Shown in pieces: positions 1 to 7,119 of a DNA stretch of 61,175 nucleotides. Made by a program: the position numbers and the translations under genes. Below the pieces are notes generated by a model. It was not told the origin of the DNA. It saw only the letters and a program-made list of their open reading frames with translations, and made no database searches. This stretch comes from Caldifarciminota bacterium (lineage in GTDB: Bacteria > Hydrothermota > UBA3072). The first letter of the stretch is position 1; the number at the start of each line of letters is the position of its first letter. Location of the stretch: assembly GCA_016930175.1 (NCBI GenBank), contig JAFGHJ010000026.1, forward strand, positions 1 to 61,175. Direction: 5' to 3'.

Positions 1-1126
1 TAGACGCGATACCATTTTTCTTGCCGTTTTCAGGAAAGTGGACTTTTATGTAATTCGGGGTGATTCCGGTCAGGTATTTTTCGCCTAAAACACTATTCCC
101 TTCGATTATCGTTTTAAAAGTCTTTCCGAGATTTTCACTCACGAATTCTGCTCTTTGCGATTTACCTAATTTTTTTAATCTGCAGGCTCTTTCTTTCCTT
201 ACGGAATCTTTTACCTCGTTTGGGTAAAGATTTGCCAGAGTGTAAGGTCTCTCGGAGTACCTGAAAATGTGAAGGTGGCTAAAGTTTGCTTCTTTTATAA
301 TATTCTCTGTATCATCAAAATCTTTTTCGGTTTCTCCGGGAAAACCGACGATAAAGTCTCCGGCTATACGGATATCTTTTCTTATTTCTCTTAATTTTTT
401 AGAAAGCAGGAGCGTTGTCTCTCTTGTGTATTTTCTTCTCATCCTTTTCAATATTTTATTGCTTCCAGATTGCTGTGAGAGATGTACATGAGGCATTAGA
501 TTCTCATTTTCGAAGAGTTTAATAAATTCCGGGTCCAGATAATCAGGCATTAACGAGGTTAAACGGATTCTGATATCAAAGCCTAAAAGTTCCTTCAAAA
601 GCTCTTTTAAGCCTTTATTTTTATAACTATAATTCCCTATATGGATACCTGTTAAAACGACTTCTTTGTAATCATTATCAATTAGTTTTTCGATATTTTC
701 AATAATTTTATTTTCTAATAGGGAGTAACTTTTCCCTCTTGCATATGGTACTATGCAGTAGGCGCAGAAGTTATTACATCCGAATTGGATAGGAAGATAG
801 GGGCGGGCTCTGCTGCTTGAAGTCTCAAATTCTTCTTCTATCAGGATATCTTCATCACATTCGTATTTTTCTTCGAATTCATGGGAGAAAAGTTTAGCCT
901 GACAGCCAAAAACTTTTACTTCTTTTGCATTTCTTTTTGCTTTTCTGTACAGTTTCCTGCTTTCGGAACCTGCTCTGGCAGTAACTGCACAGGTGTTTAT
1001 ATAAGCAGTATCAGGGTTCTCGTCGATAGAGACCACTTCATTACCTTCTTTGATATTTTTTTGTTTCAGACAATTGGTGTAAAACTGATTGATTTTACAA
1101 CCTAATGTGTCAAAAGATACTTTCAT
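1..1126 (-). CDS. mtaB: tRNA methylthiotransferase MtaB (3' end outside window)
   Basis: Radical SAM enzyme of the MiaB/MtaB/RimO family, which methylthiolates t6A37 in tRNA to ms2t6A. The N-terminus reads MKVSFDTLGCKINQ, and TLGCK(V/I)NQ is typical of MtaB rather than MiaB or RimO. Cluster ligands visible are C10, C46 (NTCAVT) and C75 in the methylthiotransferase domain, and the radical SAM triad C117-x3-C121-x2-C124 (GCNNFCAYC). About 375 codons are present. The window edge cuts the gene within or near the C-terminal TRAM domain, so the stop is not seen. No Shine-Dalgarno sequence precedes the ATG; a promoter lies six bases upstream, so the mRNA is probably leaderless. The frame is open throughout. 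Confidence 0.93.
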   Translation of the reverse strand, partial: MKVSFDTLGCKINQFYTNCLKQKNIKEGNEVVSIDENPDTAYINTCAVTARAGSESRKLYRKAKRNAKEVKVFGCQAKLFSHEFEEKYECDEDILIEEEFETSSSRARPYLPIQFGCNNFCAYCIVPYARGKSYSLLENKIIENIEKLIDNDYKEVVLTGIHIGNYSYKNKGLKELLKELLGFDIRIRLTSLMPDYLDPEFIKLFENENLMPHVHLSQQSGSNKILKRMRRKYTRETTLLLSKKLREIRKDIRIAGDFIVGFPGETEKDFDDTENIIKEANFSHLHIFRYSERPYTLANLYPNEVKDSVRKERACRLKKLGKSQRAEFVSENLGKTFKTIIEGNSVLGEKYLTGITPNYIKVHFPENGKKNGIAS

Positions 1127-1132
1127 ATCAAC

Positions 1133-1160
1133 AATTTAGATAAATATGATTACTTGTCAA
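1133..1160 (-). promoter_or_regulatory. Promoter of mtaB, leaderless type
   Basis: On the minus strand TTGACA (1160-1155), a 16-base spacer and TAAATT (1138-1133) are followed by six bases (GTTGAT) and then the mtaB ATG. Transcription should start at or next to the A of the start codon, leaving no room for a ribosome binding site. Confidence 0.7.
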
Positions 1161-1182
1161 TCCCACCGCACCGCAGAAATTA

Positions 1183-1206
1183 TTGGACGCAGATAAACGC
1201 AGATTT
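1183..1206 (+). repeat. Dispersed repeat family A (GGACGCAGAT word)
   Basis: Carries TTGGACGCAGATAAACGCAG. The same word recurs at 7003-7036 and 42246-42270 (plus) and at 7101-7119 and 44401-44421 (minus). It lies between the mtaB promoter and the LapA-like gene and has no coding sense of its own. Confidence 0.75.
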
Positions 1207-1265
1207 AAAAGGATTTTTTTATTCTTTTTAACTAAAACCTAATACCTAAAGCCCAACCCCCAAAT

Positions 1266-1490
1266 TTACTCTTCTTCGCTTTTTGTGATTTTCTTCGGCA
1301 GGACTTTTTTTCTTCCTTCCACGAGTAATCCGGCAACAAACCCTATTATAAGGCTTACAAGTATTATCACTATTTGTGAAACGCGAAACGTTTTAAAAAA
1401 GAATCTTAATTCGGTTGTTCCTGCATTATTCCATATAAGAATCGCAACAAGTATCAGCAATATAGCCCATATAATTAATTTTACTTTCAC
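1266..1490 (-). CDS. LapA-domain small inner-membrane protein
   Basis: A 74-residue protein with two hydrophobic segments (about residues 5-21 and 38-57) joined by a short stretch with FFFKTFRVS, and a charged Lys/Glu-rich tail. This matches the LapA (DUF1049) pattern of two helices around a short basic loop. In E. coli, LapA helps control lipopolysaccharide synthesis; no such role can be shown here. The start is GTG behind a strong Shine-Dalgarno sequence (AGGAGG, 7 bases upstream). It stands alone between a repeat and a tRNA on the same strand. Confidence 0.75.
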   Translation of the reverse strand: MKVKLIIWAILLILVAILIWNNAGTTELRFFFKTFRVSQIVIILVSLIIGFVAGLLVEGRKKVLPKKITKSEEE

Positions 1491-1589
1491 GGAAACCTCC
1501 TGTTTTTTTTAATTTAGGTGGAATAGGATAAAAATCAAGGGGGAATAGATATAGTGTTATTAGTTGTTTCTAATTTTTTAGACCGATAG

Positions 1590-1634
1590 TGGTTTGGTGT
1601 GTTGGTGGGTAAATAAACAGCCCAACCGACTAAC
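1590..1634 (+). repeat. Palindromic repeat family C, copy 1
   Basis: Left arm GTGTGTTGGTGGGT, an A-rich loop, and right arm CAGCCCAACCGACTAAC. The right arm is the rough reverse complement of the GTTAGTNNGTTGG word, so the element can fold on itself. Other copies are at 11166, 24305, 34837 and 42280. Confidence 0.7.
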
Positions 1635-1688
1635 AGTAAAAAATCTCTGTGTTCTCTGTGGTAAAAAAGGGTGGTGTGGTGGGATAAA

Positions 1689-1763
1689 CGGGACCGACGA
1701 GATTTGAACTCGCGACCTCTGGCTTGACAGGCCAGCGTTCTGACCAGGCTGAACTACGGCCCC
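1689..1763 (-). tRNA. tRNA-Asp(GTC)
   Basis: The reverse complement folds as a full cloverleaf. The acceptor stem is GGGGCCG/CGGTCCC with one G-U pair, and the anticodon stem CTGGC/GCCAG closes the loop CTGTCAA, giving anticodon GTC. The T arm contains GTTCAAATC. The discriminator base is G, as usual for tRNA-Asp. No CCA is encoded, so it must be added after transcription. Its own promoter lies about 20 bases upstream. Confidence 0.95.
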
Positions 1764-1779
1764 AGTGATATCGCAAGTA

Positions 1780-1807
1780 ATAATATAGAGTTGCTATGTT
1801 TTGTCAA
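1780..1807 (-). promoter_or_regulatory. Promoter of tRNA-Asp
   Basis: Minus-strand TTGACA (1807-1802), 16-base spacer, TATTAT (1785-1780), ending 16 bases before the mature tRNA 5' end. Confidence 0.75.
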
Positions 1808-2119
1808 GGTATTATGTGGTTGATAACCACATAGTCATTAGTCGAGAGTCATGCGTCATTAGTCAAAAAACTTATACCGCAACACCCAAGAGTAACAACA
1901 GACTCCATGAATAGCACAAATGATTTTTTTTGTTTTCCTACTTAACCACTCAACTATTTTACTGTTTGACTTAGATTCGAGGAATCTATATATGAACCAC
2001 AGAGGTCACAGATAGGAAAAGAGAGAGATAAAATAAGAATATTTTGAATTTTTAAAAACCACCTCAACACACCGGATTTGTTATTAAAAAATATAATGAT
2101 GATAGTATGAGATTTTGTG
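1808..2119. other. Gene-free stretch built of repeat words
   Basis: I find no gene here. It holds a run of GAGTC-type words (1830-1868), an AATAGCACAAATG word (about 1910-1922), repeat D copy 1 (1929-1990), a CACAGAGGTCACAG word (1996-2012) and an AACCACCTCAACACACC word near 2057. A promoter for the next gene begins at 2120. Confidence 0.7.
1929..1990 (+). repeat. Repeat family D, copy 1
   Basis: About 57 bases starting TTGTTTTCCTACTTAACCAC match 10751-10807 with about five differences. Both copies end in a small palindrome (GATTCGAGGAATC here, GATTCGAAGAATC there). This copy is intergenic; the other forms the 3' end of acpS. Confidence 0.85.
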
Positions 2120-2148
2120 TTGACAAGAATGGAATTTTTCCCTATAAT
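2120..2148 (+). promoter_or_regulatory. Consensus sigma70-type promoter
   Basis: TTGACA (2120-2125), 17-base spacer, TATAAT (2143-2148): a perfect match to consensus, and the only promoter in this window with 17 rather than 16 bases between boxes. It should start an mRNA near 2155 with about 150 bases before the gene at 2304. Confidence 0.85.
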
Positions 2149-2154
2149 TTTAGC

Positions 2155-2262
2155 ATGGGTGTTTCAGAAAAAAATATCACTACTGGAATAACGGTGAAGT
2201 ATTTGTGGTTAATAATATTACATTTAGACCATGTTCGGTTGCAGAAGATATGTTCGCTTTGA
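2155..2262 (+). other. Possible leader ORF / gene remnant in the 5' UTR
   Basis: An ATG sits right at the predicted transcription start and opens a 35-codon frame ending at 2262. A second frame (2154-2288) reads protein-like sequence (YHYWNNGEVFVVNN and on to a TAG at 2286) but has no usable start. It may be a leader peptide, a remnant of a lost gene, or chance. Confidence 0.25.
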
Positions 2263-2303
2263 GTTCGGATAAAAGGAGCCGGACATAGAGAAGGAGGTGT
2301 AAA

Positions 2304-2573
2304 GTGGCGACCTGTGCTGTTTGTGGTAAAATTATCCCAGTGGATGAGATGAGAAGCAGTAAAGGACTATTGGATGTTCTGGGTATTGGAAGCGGTGACG
2401 ACCACGAATTTGCTAATATGGCTCGCTCAATGGATGCGGTGACCCAGGCTTGGAAATGTGATACCTGTGGCGCATGGATTTGCAATGCCTGCGTCTGTCA
2501 AACTGTAACGTCAAGTGGGGCAGGCCAGATACGCCACAGCAACTGCGGTGGTATGTTTAGGCCACCTAAATAG
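2304..2573 (+). CDS. Small Cys-rich, probably zinc-binding protein
   Basis: An 89-residue protein with eight cysteines: C4-x2-C7 (CAVC), C52-x2-C55 (CDTC), C60-x2-C63, C65 and C81. The first pair opens like a zinc ribbon; the later cysteines could make a treble-clef or RING-like knuckle. I do not recognise a named family. The GTG start is set by AAGGAGG at 2291. It is the first gene behind the consensus promoter at 2120 and is followed closely by two more small genes, the second also Cys-rich. Function unknown; RNA, DNA or protein binding through zinc is only a guess. Confidence 0.7.
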   Translation: MATCAVCGKIIPVDEMRSSKGLLDVLGIGSGDDHEFANMARSMDAVTQAWKCDTCGAWICNACVCQTVTSSGAGQIRHSNCGGMFRPPK

Positions 2574-2634
2574 GATTGGGGAATAAAAACAAGTATCCTT
2601 AAAGGTAATTTAGAAATAAAATGAGGTGTGCGAA

Positions 2635-3126
2635 TTGAAAGAAGTTCTCGAACAGATATCCGGTGCGGTATCTGTTTCTTTTTCACTTAAGTGTTTATGC
2701 GTTGTTCTATTTATTTGTCTTCTCGGTGTGTATGGAAGAAAAGCAGTATGGTTATTTAAAGCATTAGTTCTTGACATCCGTGAAGCATTTAATTATGGAC
2801 TATCGGGGCTTTCCGAAGTAATTGCGCAAGATATTATTAATCTACTTTATGTAATAGTTGCATTTCTGGGTTATGCTTTTGGTTCACGTTTTGGGCATTT
2901 GGTTTTTTTTATAGCCTGTATTATACTCTTAATACTCGGACCTCTACTCGTAAGACTGCGGCAGAGATACTTGAGTGATAGGAACTATGAATTCCCAGCC
3001 GTTAAAGTTATTTCGTTCGGAGAAGATTACCGGAGGCGCCCTCAACCCGTAGGTGTTGTTTTTCTTATTGAACTTATAGGCTTGGTTGGGTATACTGCTG
3101 GCTTTATATTGCTTCGCTCGATATAA
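2635..3126 (+). CDS. Hypothetical multi-pass membrane protein
   Basis: About 163 residues with four hydrophobic stretches (roughly residues 16-34, 67-83, 87-106 and 139-160), so probably four membrane helices. A polar loop lies between the third and fourth. I know no family match. The frame also allows GTG at 2626, but GAGGTG at 2623-2628 is well placed for the TTG at 2635, which I prefer. It lies 61 bases after the Cys-rich gene and 39 before another Cys-rich gene, so the three may be one transcript. Confidence 0.65.
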   Translation: MKEVLEQISGAVSVSFSLKCLCVVLFICLLGVYGRKAVWLFKALVLDIREAFNYGLSGLSEVIAQDIINLLYVIVAFLGYAFGSRFGHLVFFIACIILLILGPLLVRLRQRYLSDRNYEFPAVKVISFGEDYRRRPQPVGVVFLIELIGLVGYTAGFILLRSI

Positions 3127-3165
3127 AAGATACCAACCAGTAAAATAAAATGAAGGAGGTATCAA

Positions 3166-3390
3166 ATGGCAAAGTGTATAAATTGTAAATACTGTGGCAA
3201 GTGGCAACGTAAATTTGCGGATTCTTCTAAAACAATATATGGTGATGGTTCTTCTATAACTGGAATGCTTTACATGGCCTGTCAAGCTCCCAATCCACCA
3301 ACAACAAACCTTATATCAGAAAGGGAAGCTATGAGGGATGAGCCATGCAGTTCATACAAGCCCAAATCGAGGTGGATGTTCTGGAAGTAA
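3166..3390 (+). CDS. Small Cys-rich protein
   Basis: A 74-residue protein opening with C4-x2-C7-x2-C10 (CINCKYC), then C39 and C61, ending in an aromatic basic tail (RWMFWK). The spacing suggests metal binding. GGAGG lies 7 bases before the ATG. It is the third gene after the promoter at 2120 and shares the Cys-rich theme with the first. Family and function not recognised. Confidence 0.65.
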   Translation: MAKCINCKYCGKWQRKFADSSKTIYGDGSSITGMLYMACQAPNPPTTNLISEREAMRDEPCSSYKPKSRWMFWK

Positions 3391-3495
3391 ACTAGTCACA
3401 ATGCAAAGATAAGAAATAAAAAATCAAAGACTTCAATTGAAATTCACTAGTTAAAAATCAGTTTAAGTATGATTTATTATAAAAGGAGGTATCTA

Positions 3496-4188
3496 ATGAA
3501 AAAATTAAAATTTGTAGCCCCATTTTTGTTCTTTATTATGTCGCCTCTCGGTTTATTGTGTGGTGATAATGATAAGTTGCCTGAAGCGTTTCTCCGTTAT
3601 AAGGGATTATATGGAGTAATTATGTACACAAACATTTCGGGATTCCCTATGACAAGTTTGAGTTCTGTTTTTATCGATCCGGAAGAGGAAATTACATTTG
3701 AGAGTTCTGCCTCATGTCCCTCTTTCGCATTAGGAGGGGTGGTGCTTCCTCCAAATTATCCTAATATTTACATCGGCGCAGAATTAGAGTTTTCAATAGC
3801 CAGTTTTACCGATAGAAGAGTTTCTGATAGAAAAATCTCTTTCTCCAATATCTTTTTAGACATTGGTATATTTCCTTCAAAGAAAATTCCACTAGTTATT
3901 TATGGAAGTCTCGGAGGGGGATGGCTTCATCAATTTGATTATAACGAGGGTTCGGATGATTACGGTGAATACCTTGAAAAAAACGATTATCCAGTAATGT
4001 ATGGGATCGGAGTTAAATTCAGCCCCTTAAAGCATCTAATCCTAAAAGGCGAGTTAAAATATATAAAGAAAGAGCGTAGATATGTTCCTGGTGGTGGAGG
4101 TTGGTACTACGAATGGGAAGAAAAAAGCGAGTGGAAACCAATAGGTAAGAGAGTTTCTTTTGGTTTGACATATATTTGGGGATATTAA
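3496..4188 (+). CDS. Exported protein, probable outer-membrane beta-barrel
   Basis: About 230 residues. The N-terminus (MKKLKFVAPFLFFIMSP) is a signal peptide, and the rest alternates polar and aromatic residues in short strands with Gly-rich turns (GSLGGGWLHQF), ending in an aromatic strand (SFGLTYIWGY). That is the look of a small outer-membrane barrel. An earlier in-frame ATG at 3469 is rejected: AAAGGAGG at 3482 fits the ATG at 3496 and the signal peptide begins there. Specific family not recognised. The following lipoprotein gene is on the same strand, 136 bases downstream. Confidence 0.7.
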   Translation: MKKLKFVAPFLFFIMSPLGLLCGDNDKLPEAFLRYKGLYGVIMYTNISGFPMTSLSSVFIDPEEEITFESSASCPSFALGGVVLPPNYPNIYIGAELEFSIASFTDRRVSDRKISFSNIFLDIGIFPSKKIPLVIYGSLGGGWLHQFDYNEGSDDYGEYLEKNDYPVMYGIGVKFSPLKHLILKGELKYIKKERRYVPGGGGWYYEWEEKSEWKPIGKRVSFGLTYIWGY

Positions 4189-4324
4189 TCGTATTTTTTC
4201 CCCTGAAATAGAAAGGAAGATACCGCGCTTATTTGAGCAGATTATTCTATTTTCATTTGAATATTTGTAATTCAAAAATGTATATTATATGTGGTGTCAA
4301 TAATACACTTAAAGGAGGTTTTGT

Positions 4325-4768
4325 ATGGTTTCTAGAAAGTCTTTGTCAATCGTTATTATGCTTGCCGTAATTGTTATAATTTCTTGCGAAAAAAAAGAGT
4401 CTTCGGTTAAAAGAAGTCCTGATGCGGAGAAAATTGCCGTCGTAGCAACTGATCAGTGGCTTGAGTTAATCGATAATGGTCGGTATTCGGAAAGTTGGGA
4501 ACTGGCTGCGGAGTTGTTTAAAAGGGCAATAGAAAAGGAGGCGTGGAACAGGCAGCTAAACGCTGTAAGAGAACCTCTTGGTAAATTAATAGATAGAAAA
4601 GTTACTAGGAAAGAATATATGACGTCCATGCCGGGCGCTCCTGACGGGGAATATGTAATTATACAATATAGGACAAGTTTTGAAAATAAGAAGAACGCAA
4701 TTGAAACCGTTACCCCTATGAAGGATAAGGACGGACAGTGGAGGATTTCGGGATACTATATTAAGTAA
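4325..4768 (+). CDS. DUF4019-domain lipoprotein
   Basis: A 147-residue predicted lipoprotein: hydrophobic signal 8-20 and a lipobox ending at C21 (VIISC). The mature part matches the DUF4019 pattern, with WLELIDNGRYSESWELAA, then AWNRQLNAVREPLGKL, then MPGAPDGEYVIIQYRTSF and a final W-x-ISGYYI. The biochemical role of the domain is unknown; it is often periplasmic. Shine-Dalgarno AAAGGAGG lies 8 bases upstream. It ends next to repeat words. Confidence 0.85.
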   Translation: MVSRKSLSIVIMLAVIVIISCEKKESSVKRSPDAEKIAVVATDQWLELIDNGRYSESWELAAELFKRAIEKEAWNRQLNAVREPLGKLIDRKVTRKEYMTSMPGAPDGEYVIIQYRTSFENKKNAIETVTPMKDKDGQWRISGYYIK

Positions 4769-5002
4769 GTTAATAATAACCACAAATTAACACGGGAAAA
4801 CACTGAAAAAAAATATTTTATCATTTAAAACCCAATACCCCAAAATTTTGGGAAACAACAAATCACACGAATAGCACGAATGTTTAAAAAAACTAATTTA
4901 TTTGTGCAATTTGTGCTATTTGTTGTTAGGTAAAGGGTGGGGTTGGGGAAGACGACAAAATTCCTTGGTGTTTCTTTGTAGGTTTTGTGGTTTATTTGAC
5001 CG
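4769..5002. other. Intergenic repeat words with an inverted pair
   Basis: Contains AACCACAAATTAACACGGG (4781-4799), then CACACGAATAGCACGAATG (4863-4881) facing TTTGTGCAATTTGTGC (4901-4917), which is its approximate reverse complement across a short A/T spacer, so it can form a hairpin. No gene is visible. Confidence 0.55.
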
Positions 5003-5030
5003 TTGACAAAATTTTTAAAACGTTTAACAT
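5003..5030 (+). promoter_or_regulatory. Promoter of the DUF763 gene, leaderless type
   Basis: TTGACA (5003-5008), 16-base spacer, TAACAT (5025-5030), six bases, then the ATG at 5037. No Shine-Dalgarno sequence fits between, so the transcript should begin at the start codon. Confidence 0.75.
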
Positions 5031-5036
5031 AAAGTT

Positions 5037-6155
5037 ATGAGGAAAGGGATCGCTACGCTGCCTCTACACTGGGGGCGGGCGCCGAGGTGGTTATTCGAAG
5101 ATATGAAAAAGCTCTCTCTCGCTCTTATGGAAGCTATGCTGATCGAATACCCTCCTGTAAAAATCTTAGAAAATCTTTCAGATCCATACTACTTTCAATC
5201 TCTCGGTTGTATTCTCGGTTTTGACTGGCACTCAAGCGGGGTTACCACAACGACAATGGGTGCGCTTAAAGAAGCTTTCAAGAAACTCGATGCCGGTATT
5301 TATATTTGCGGCGGCAAAGGTAAAACTTCCTTGAAAACTCCTGATGAAATAAAAAAAATCGGTTTTGAAAAAGGAATGGAAGTTGATTCTCTTATATATA
5401 CCAGCAAAATGACGGCAAAAGTTGATAATTCTGCTCTTCAAGACGGGTACTCGATATACCATCATACTATCATATTTACGTCAAAGGGGGAATGGAGTGT
5501 CGTACAGCAGGGCATGAATGAGACAAATAGGATGGCAAGAAGATATCACTGGTTTTCTGACACTTTGAAGGATTATACCTGTGAACCGCATAAAGGAATC
5601 ATTACTGATGGATTTACAACTCCTTTAAACATGGTTTCCGAGGATTCCACGGGGTCAAGGAAGATTTCAACCGAAATTGCTTCTGAATATCCTGAAAAAA
5701 CACTTGGTGAGCTAAAAAAAATAAGAGAATTAAAAATGCCTTCTCGCCATTATATAATTGGGTACGATGTTAATCTGAAAAAGTTAAGAAAACCTCTGGA
5801 ATTGGCTTATAGCAGGCAACCCGAAGACTTCGAGAGTCTTTTGGGTATTAAAGGTGTTGGTCCTGCAACGATAAGGTCGCTTGCTCTTATTGGTGAGCTG
5901 CTCTATGGTGAAAAACCGAGTTTTACCGATCCCGCAAGATACAGTTTCGCCCACGGAGGTAAAGACGGTATCCCTTATCCTATTGATAGAGAAAATTATA
6001 CAAGATCGATTCGGTATTTAAAAAAAGCTGTTTCCATGGCAAGGGTAGGGGAGACAGAGAAACTTAGATTGCTTAAAAGACTTGCTTTTATAGATAATAA
6101 TGATATAAATATAAATAATCCAAAAAGGAAAGGAGGTAAAAATGTTAAAGTCTAA
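5037..6155 (+). CDS. DUF763 family protein
   Basis: A 372-residue protein with the DUF763 hallmarks: the N-terminus MRKGIATLPLHWGRAPRWLF, the GCILGFDWHSSGVTTTTMGA block (58-77) and QQGMNETNRMARRYHW (157-172). Residues 268-284 (LLGIKGVGPATIRSLAL) form a helix-hairpin-helix, which binds DNA or RNA in many repair proteins. The family occurs in archaea and scattered bacteria and has no proven activity that I know of; a nucleic-acid role is inferred from the HhH. The mRNA seems leaderless. Its last codons overlap the Shine-Dalgarno sequence and start of the next gene by 14 bases. Confidence 0.88.
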   Translation: MRKGIATLPLHWGRAPRWLFEDMKKLSLALMEAMLIEYPPVKILENLSDPYYFQSLGCILGFDWHSSGVTTTTMGALKEAFKKLDAGIYICGGKGKTSLKTPDEIKKIGFEKGMEVDSLIYTSKMTAKVDNSALQDGYSIYHHTIIFTSKGEWSVVQQGMNETNRMARRYHWFSDTLKDYTCEPHKGIITDGFTTPLNMVSEDSTGSRKISTEIASEYPEKTLGELKKIRELKMPSRHYIIGYDVNLKKLRKPLELAYSRQPEDFESLLGIKGVGPATIRSLALIGELLYGEKPSFTDPARYSFAHGGKDGIPYPIDRENYTRSIRYLKKAVSMARVGETEKLRLLKRLAFIDNNDININNPKRKGGKNVKV

Positions 6156-6990
6156 ATTTAGTAAGTGTTTCTTGATTGTGCTGTGTTTGTTTGTTTCCGT
6201 CAACGTTTTTGCTTTGACCTGGGCGGAGTTAAAGGCTCAGATAGAAGCAAAATACAGTTCTTTCTCCGATGAAGTCAACGACATGGAAATGGTAATGGAG
6301 GCAGAAACCAAAGCTATGGAAGGCATGCAAGGTCCGGGTCCTTCGGAAATTAAAATGTTTAGAAAAGGTAATAAGTATAGAATGGAAATGAAGATGAGTA
6401 TGCCGGAAGGGGCAGGTATGCCGGCAGGTATGGGTGATATGACGAATATAATGATATTTGATGGCAAAGATTTATGGTCTGTAAACCAGTTCGCAGGCAA
6501 GACAAAGATAGAAGCTGATGCTGATGCTGCTAAGGGAGATCAGATGAACTGGTGGAAAGATATGCCTGAGAATGGCAAAATCATTGGTTCGGAAAAAATC
6601 GGAGATAAGGATTGTTATGTAGTGGAGGCCTGGGATATAGATACATCATCTATCAAAACAGGTGAAGAAAATAAAATTAAAGGTTGGATTGAGAAAGGAA
6701 CTCTTCTTTTGATTCAGAGTGAGTTTCGAGGAGCGAAAGACGAAACATTCAAAGCGGTAAATTCTAACTTCCAAAAAGTAGAAAAGTGGGAATTGCCATA
6801 TACGACTGAAATATATACGGGTGGAAAATTAATAACAAAAACTGCAATAAAGACTCTTAAAATTAATCAGGGACTTTCAGATGAGCTTTTCGATGCTGAT
6901 AAAGTTAAGGTAGAAACAAAAGGAATTCCTGGTATGCCAGGTATACCCGGTATGGAAGGTATGATGGAGAAATTCAAACAGGGGCAATAA
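6142..6990 (+). CDS. LolA-like periplasmic protein
   Basis: A 282-residue exported protein: signal peptide 1-24 (ending NVFA), then a beta-rich body with outer-membrane lipoprotein-sorting features (EIKMFRKGNKYRMEMKM, IMIFDGKDLWSVN, KIIGSEKIGDKDCYVVEAW). This is the LolA/LolB-like fold seen in many secreted proteins of unknown role. Met content is high, and the C-terminus has a short repeat (GIPGMPGIPGMEGMM). The ATG follows AAAGGAGG directly and overlaps the DUF763 gene, so the two are co-transcribed. It ends 13 bases before a repeat that faces an inverted copy. Confidence 0.7.
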   Translation: MLKSKFSKCFLIVLCLFVSVNVFALTWAELKAQIEAKYSSFSDEVNDMEMVMEAETKAMEGMQGPGPSEIKMFRKGNKYRMEMKMSMPEGAGMPAGMGDMTNIMIFDGKDLWSVNQFAGKTKIEADADAAKGDQMNWWKDMPENGKIIGSEKIGDKDCYVVEAWDIDTSSIKTGEENKIKGWIEKGTLLLIQSEFRGAKDETFKAVNSNFQKVEKWELPYTTEIYTGGKLITKTAIKTLKINQGLSDELFDADKVKVETKGIPGMPGIPGMEGMMEKFKQGQ

Positions 6991-7002
6991 AAAAACAACA
7001 CT

Positions 7003-7119
7003 AATTGGACGCAGATTAACGCAGTTAAGCAGGATTTAATTTTAAATTTTTTAGAAAAACAAAAAATAAATGGTGGGGTAGGGTGTTAATCTGAGAATAT
7101 CTGAGAAAATCTGCGTCCC
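7003..7119. repeat. Facing pair of family A repeats between convergent genes
   Basis: TTGGACGCAGATTAACGCAG (from 7004) faces CTGAGAAAATCTGCGTCCCA (from 7100) about 75 bases away. GGACGCAGATT pairs exactly with AATCTGCGTCC, so transcripts from either side can fold. The right copy runs into the 3' end of the minus-strand glycosyltransferase and encodes its last ten residues and stop. It could serve as a bidirectional terminator, but it has no clear T-run. Confidence 0.7.

Noticed and set aside
7003-7119. Intrinsic bidirectional terminator
   Set aside because: The stem arms are 75 bases apart and no T-run follows, so plain Rho-independent termination is not supported.
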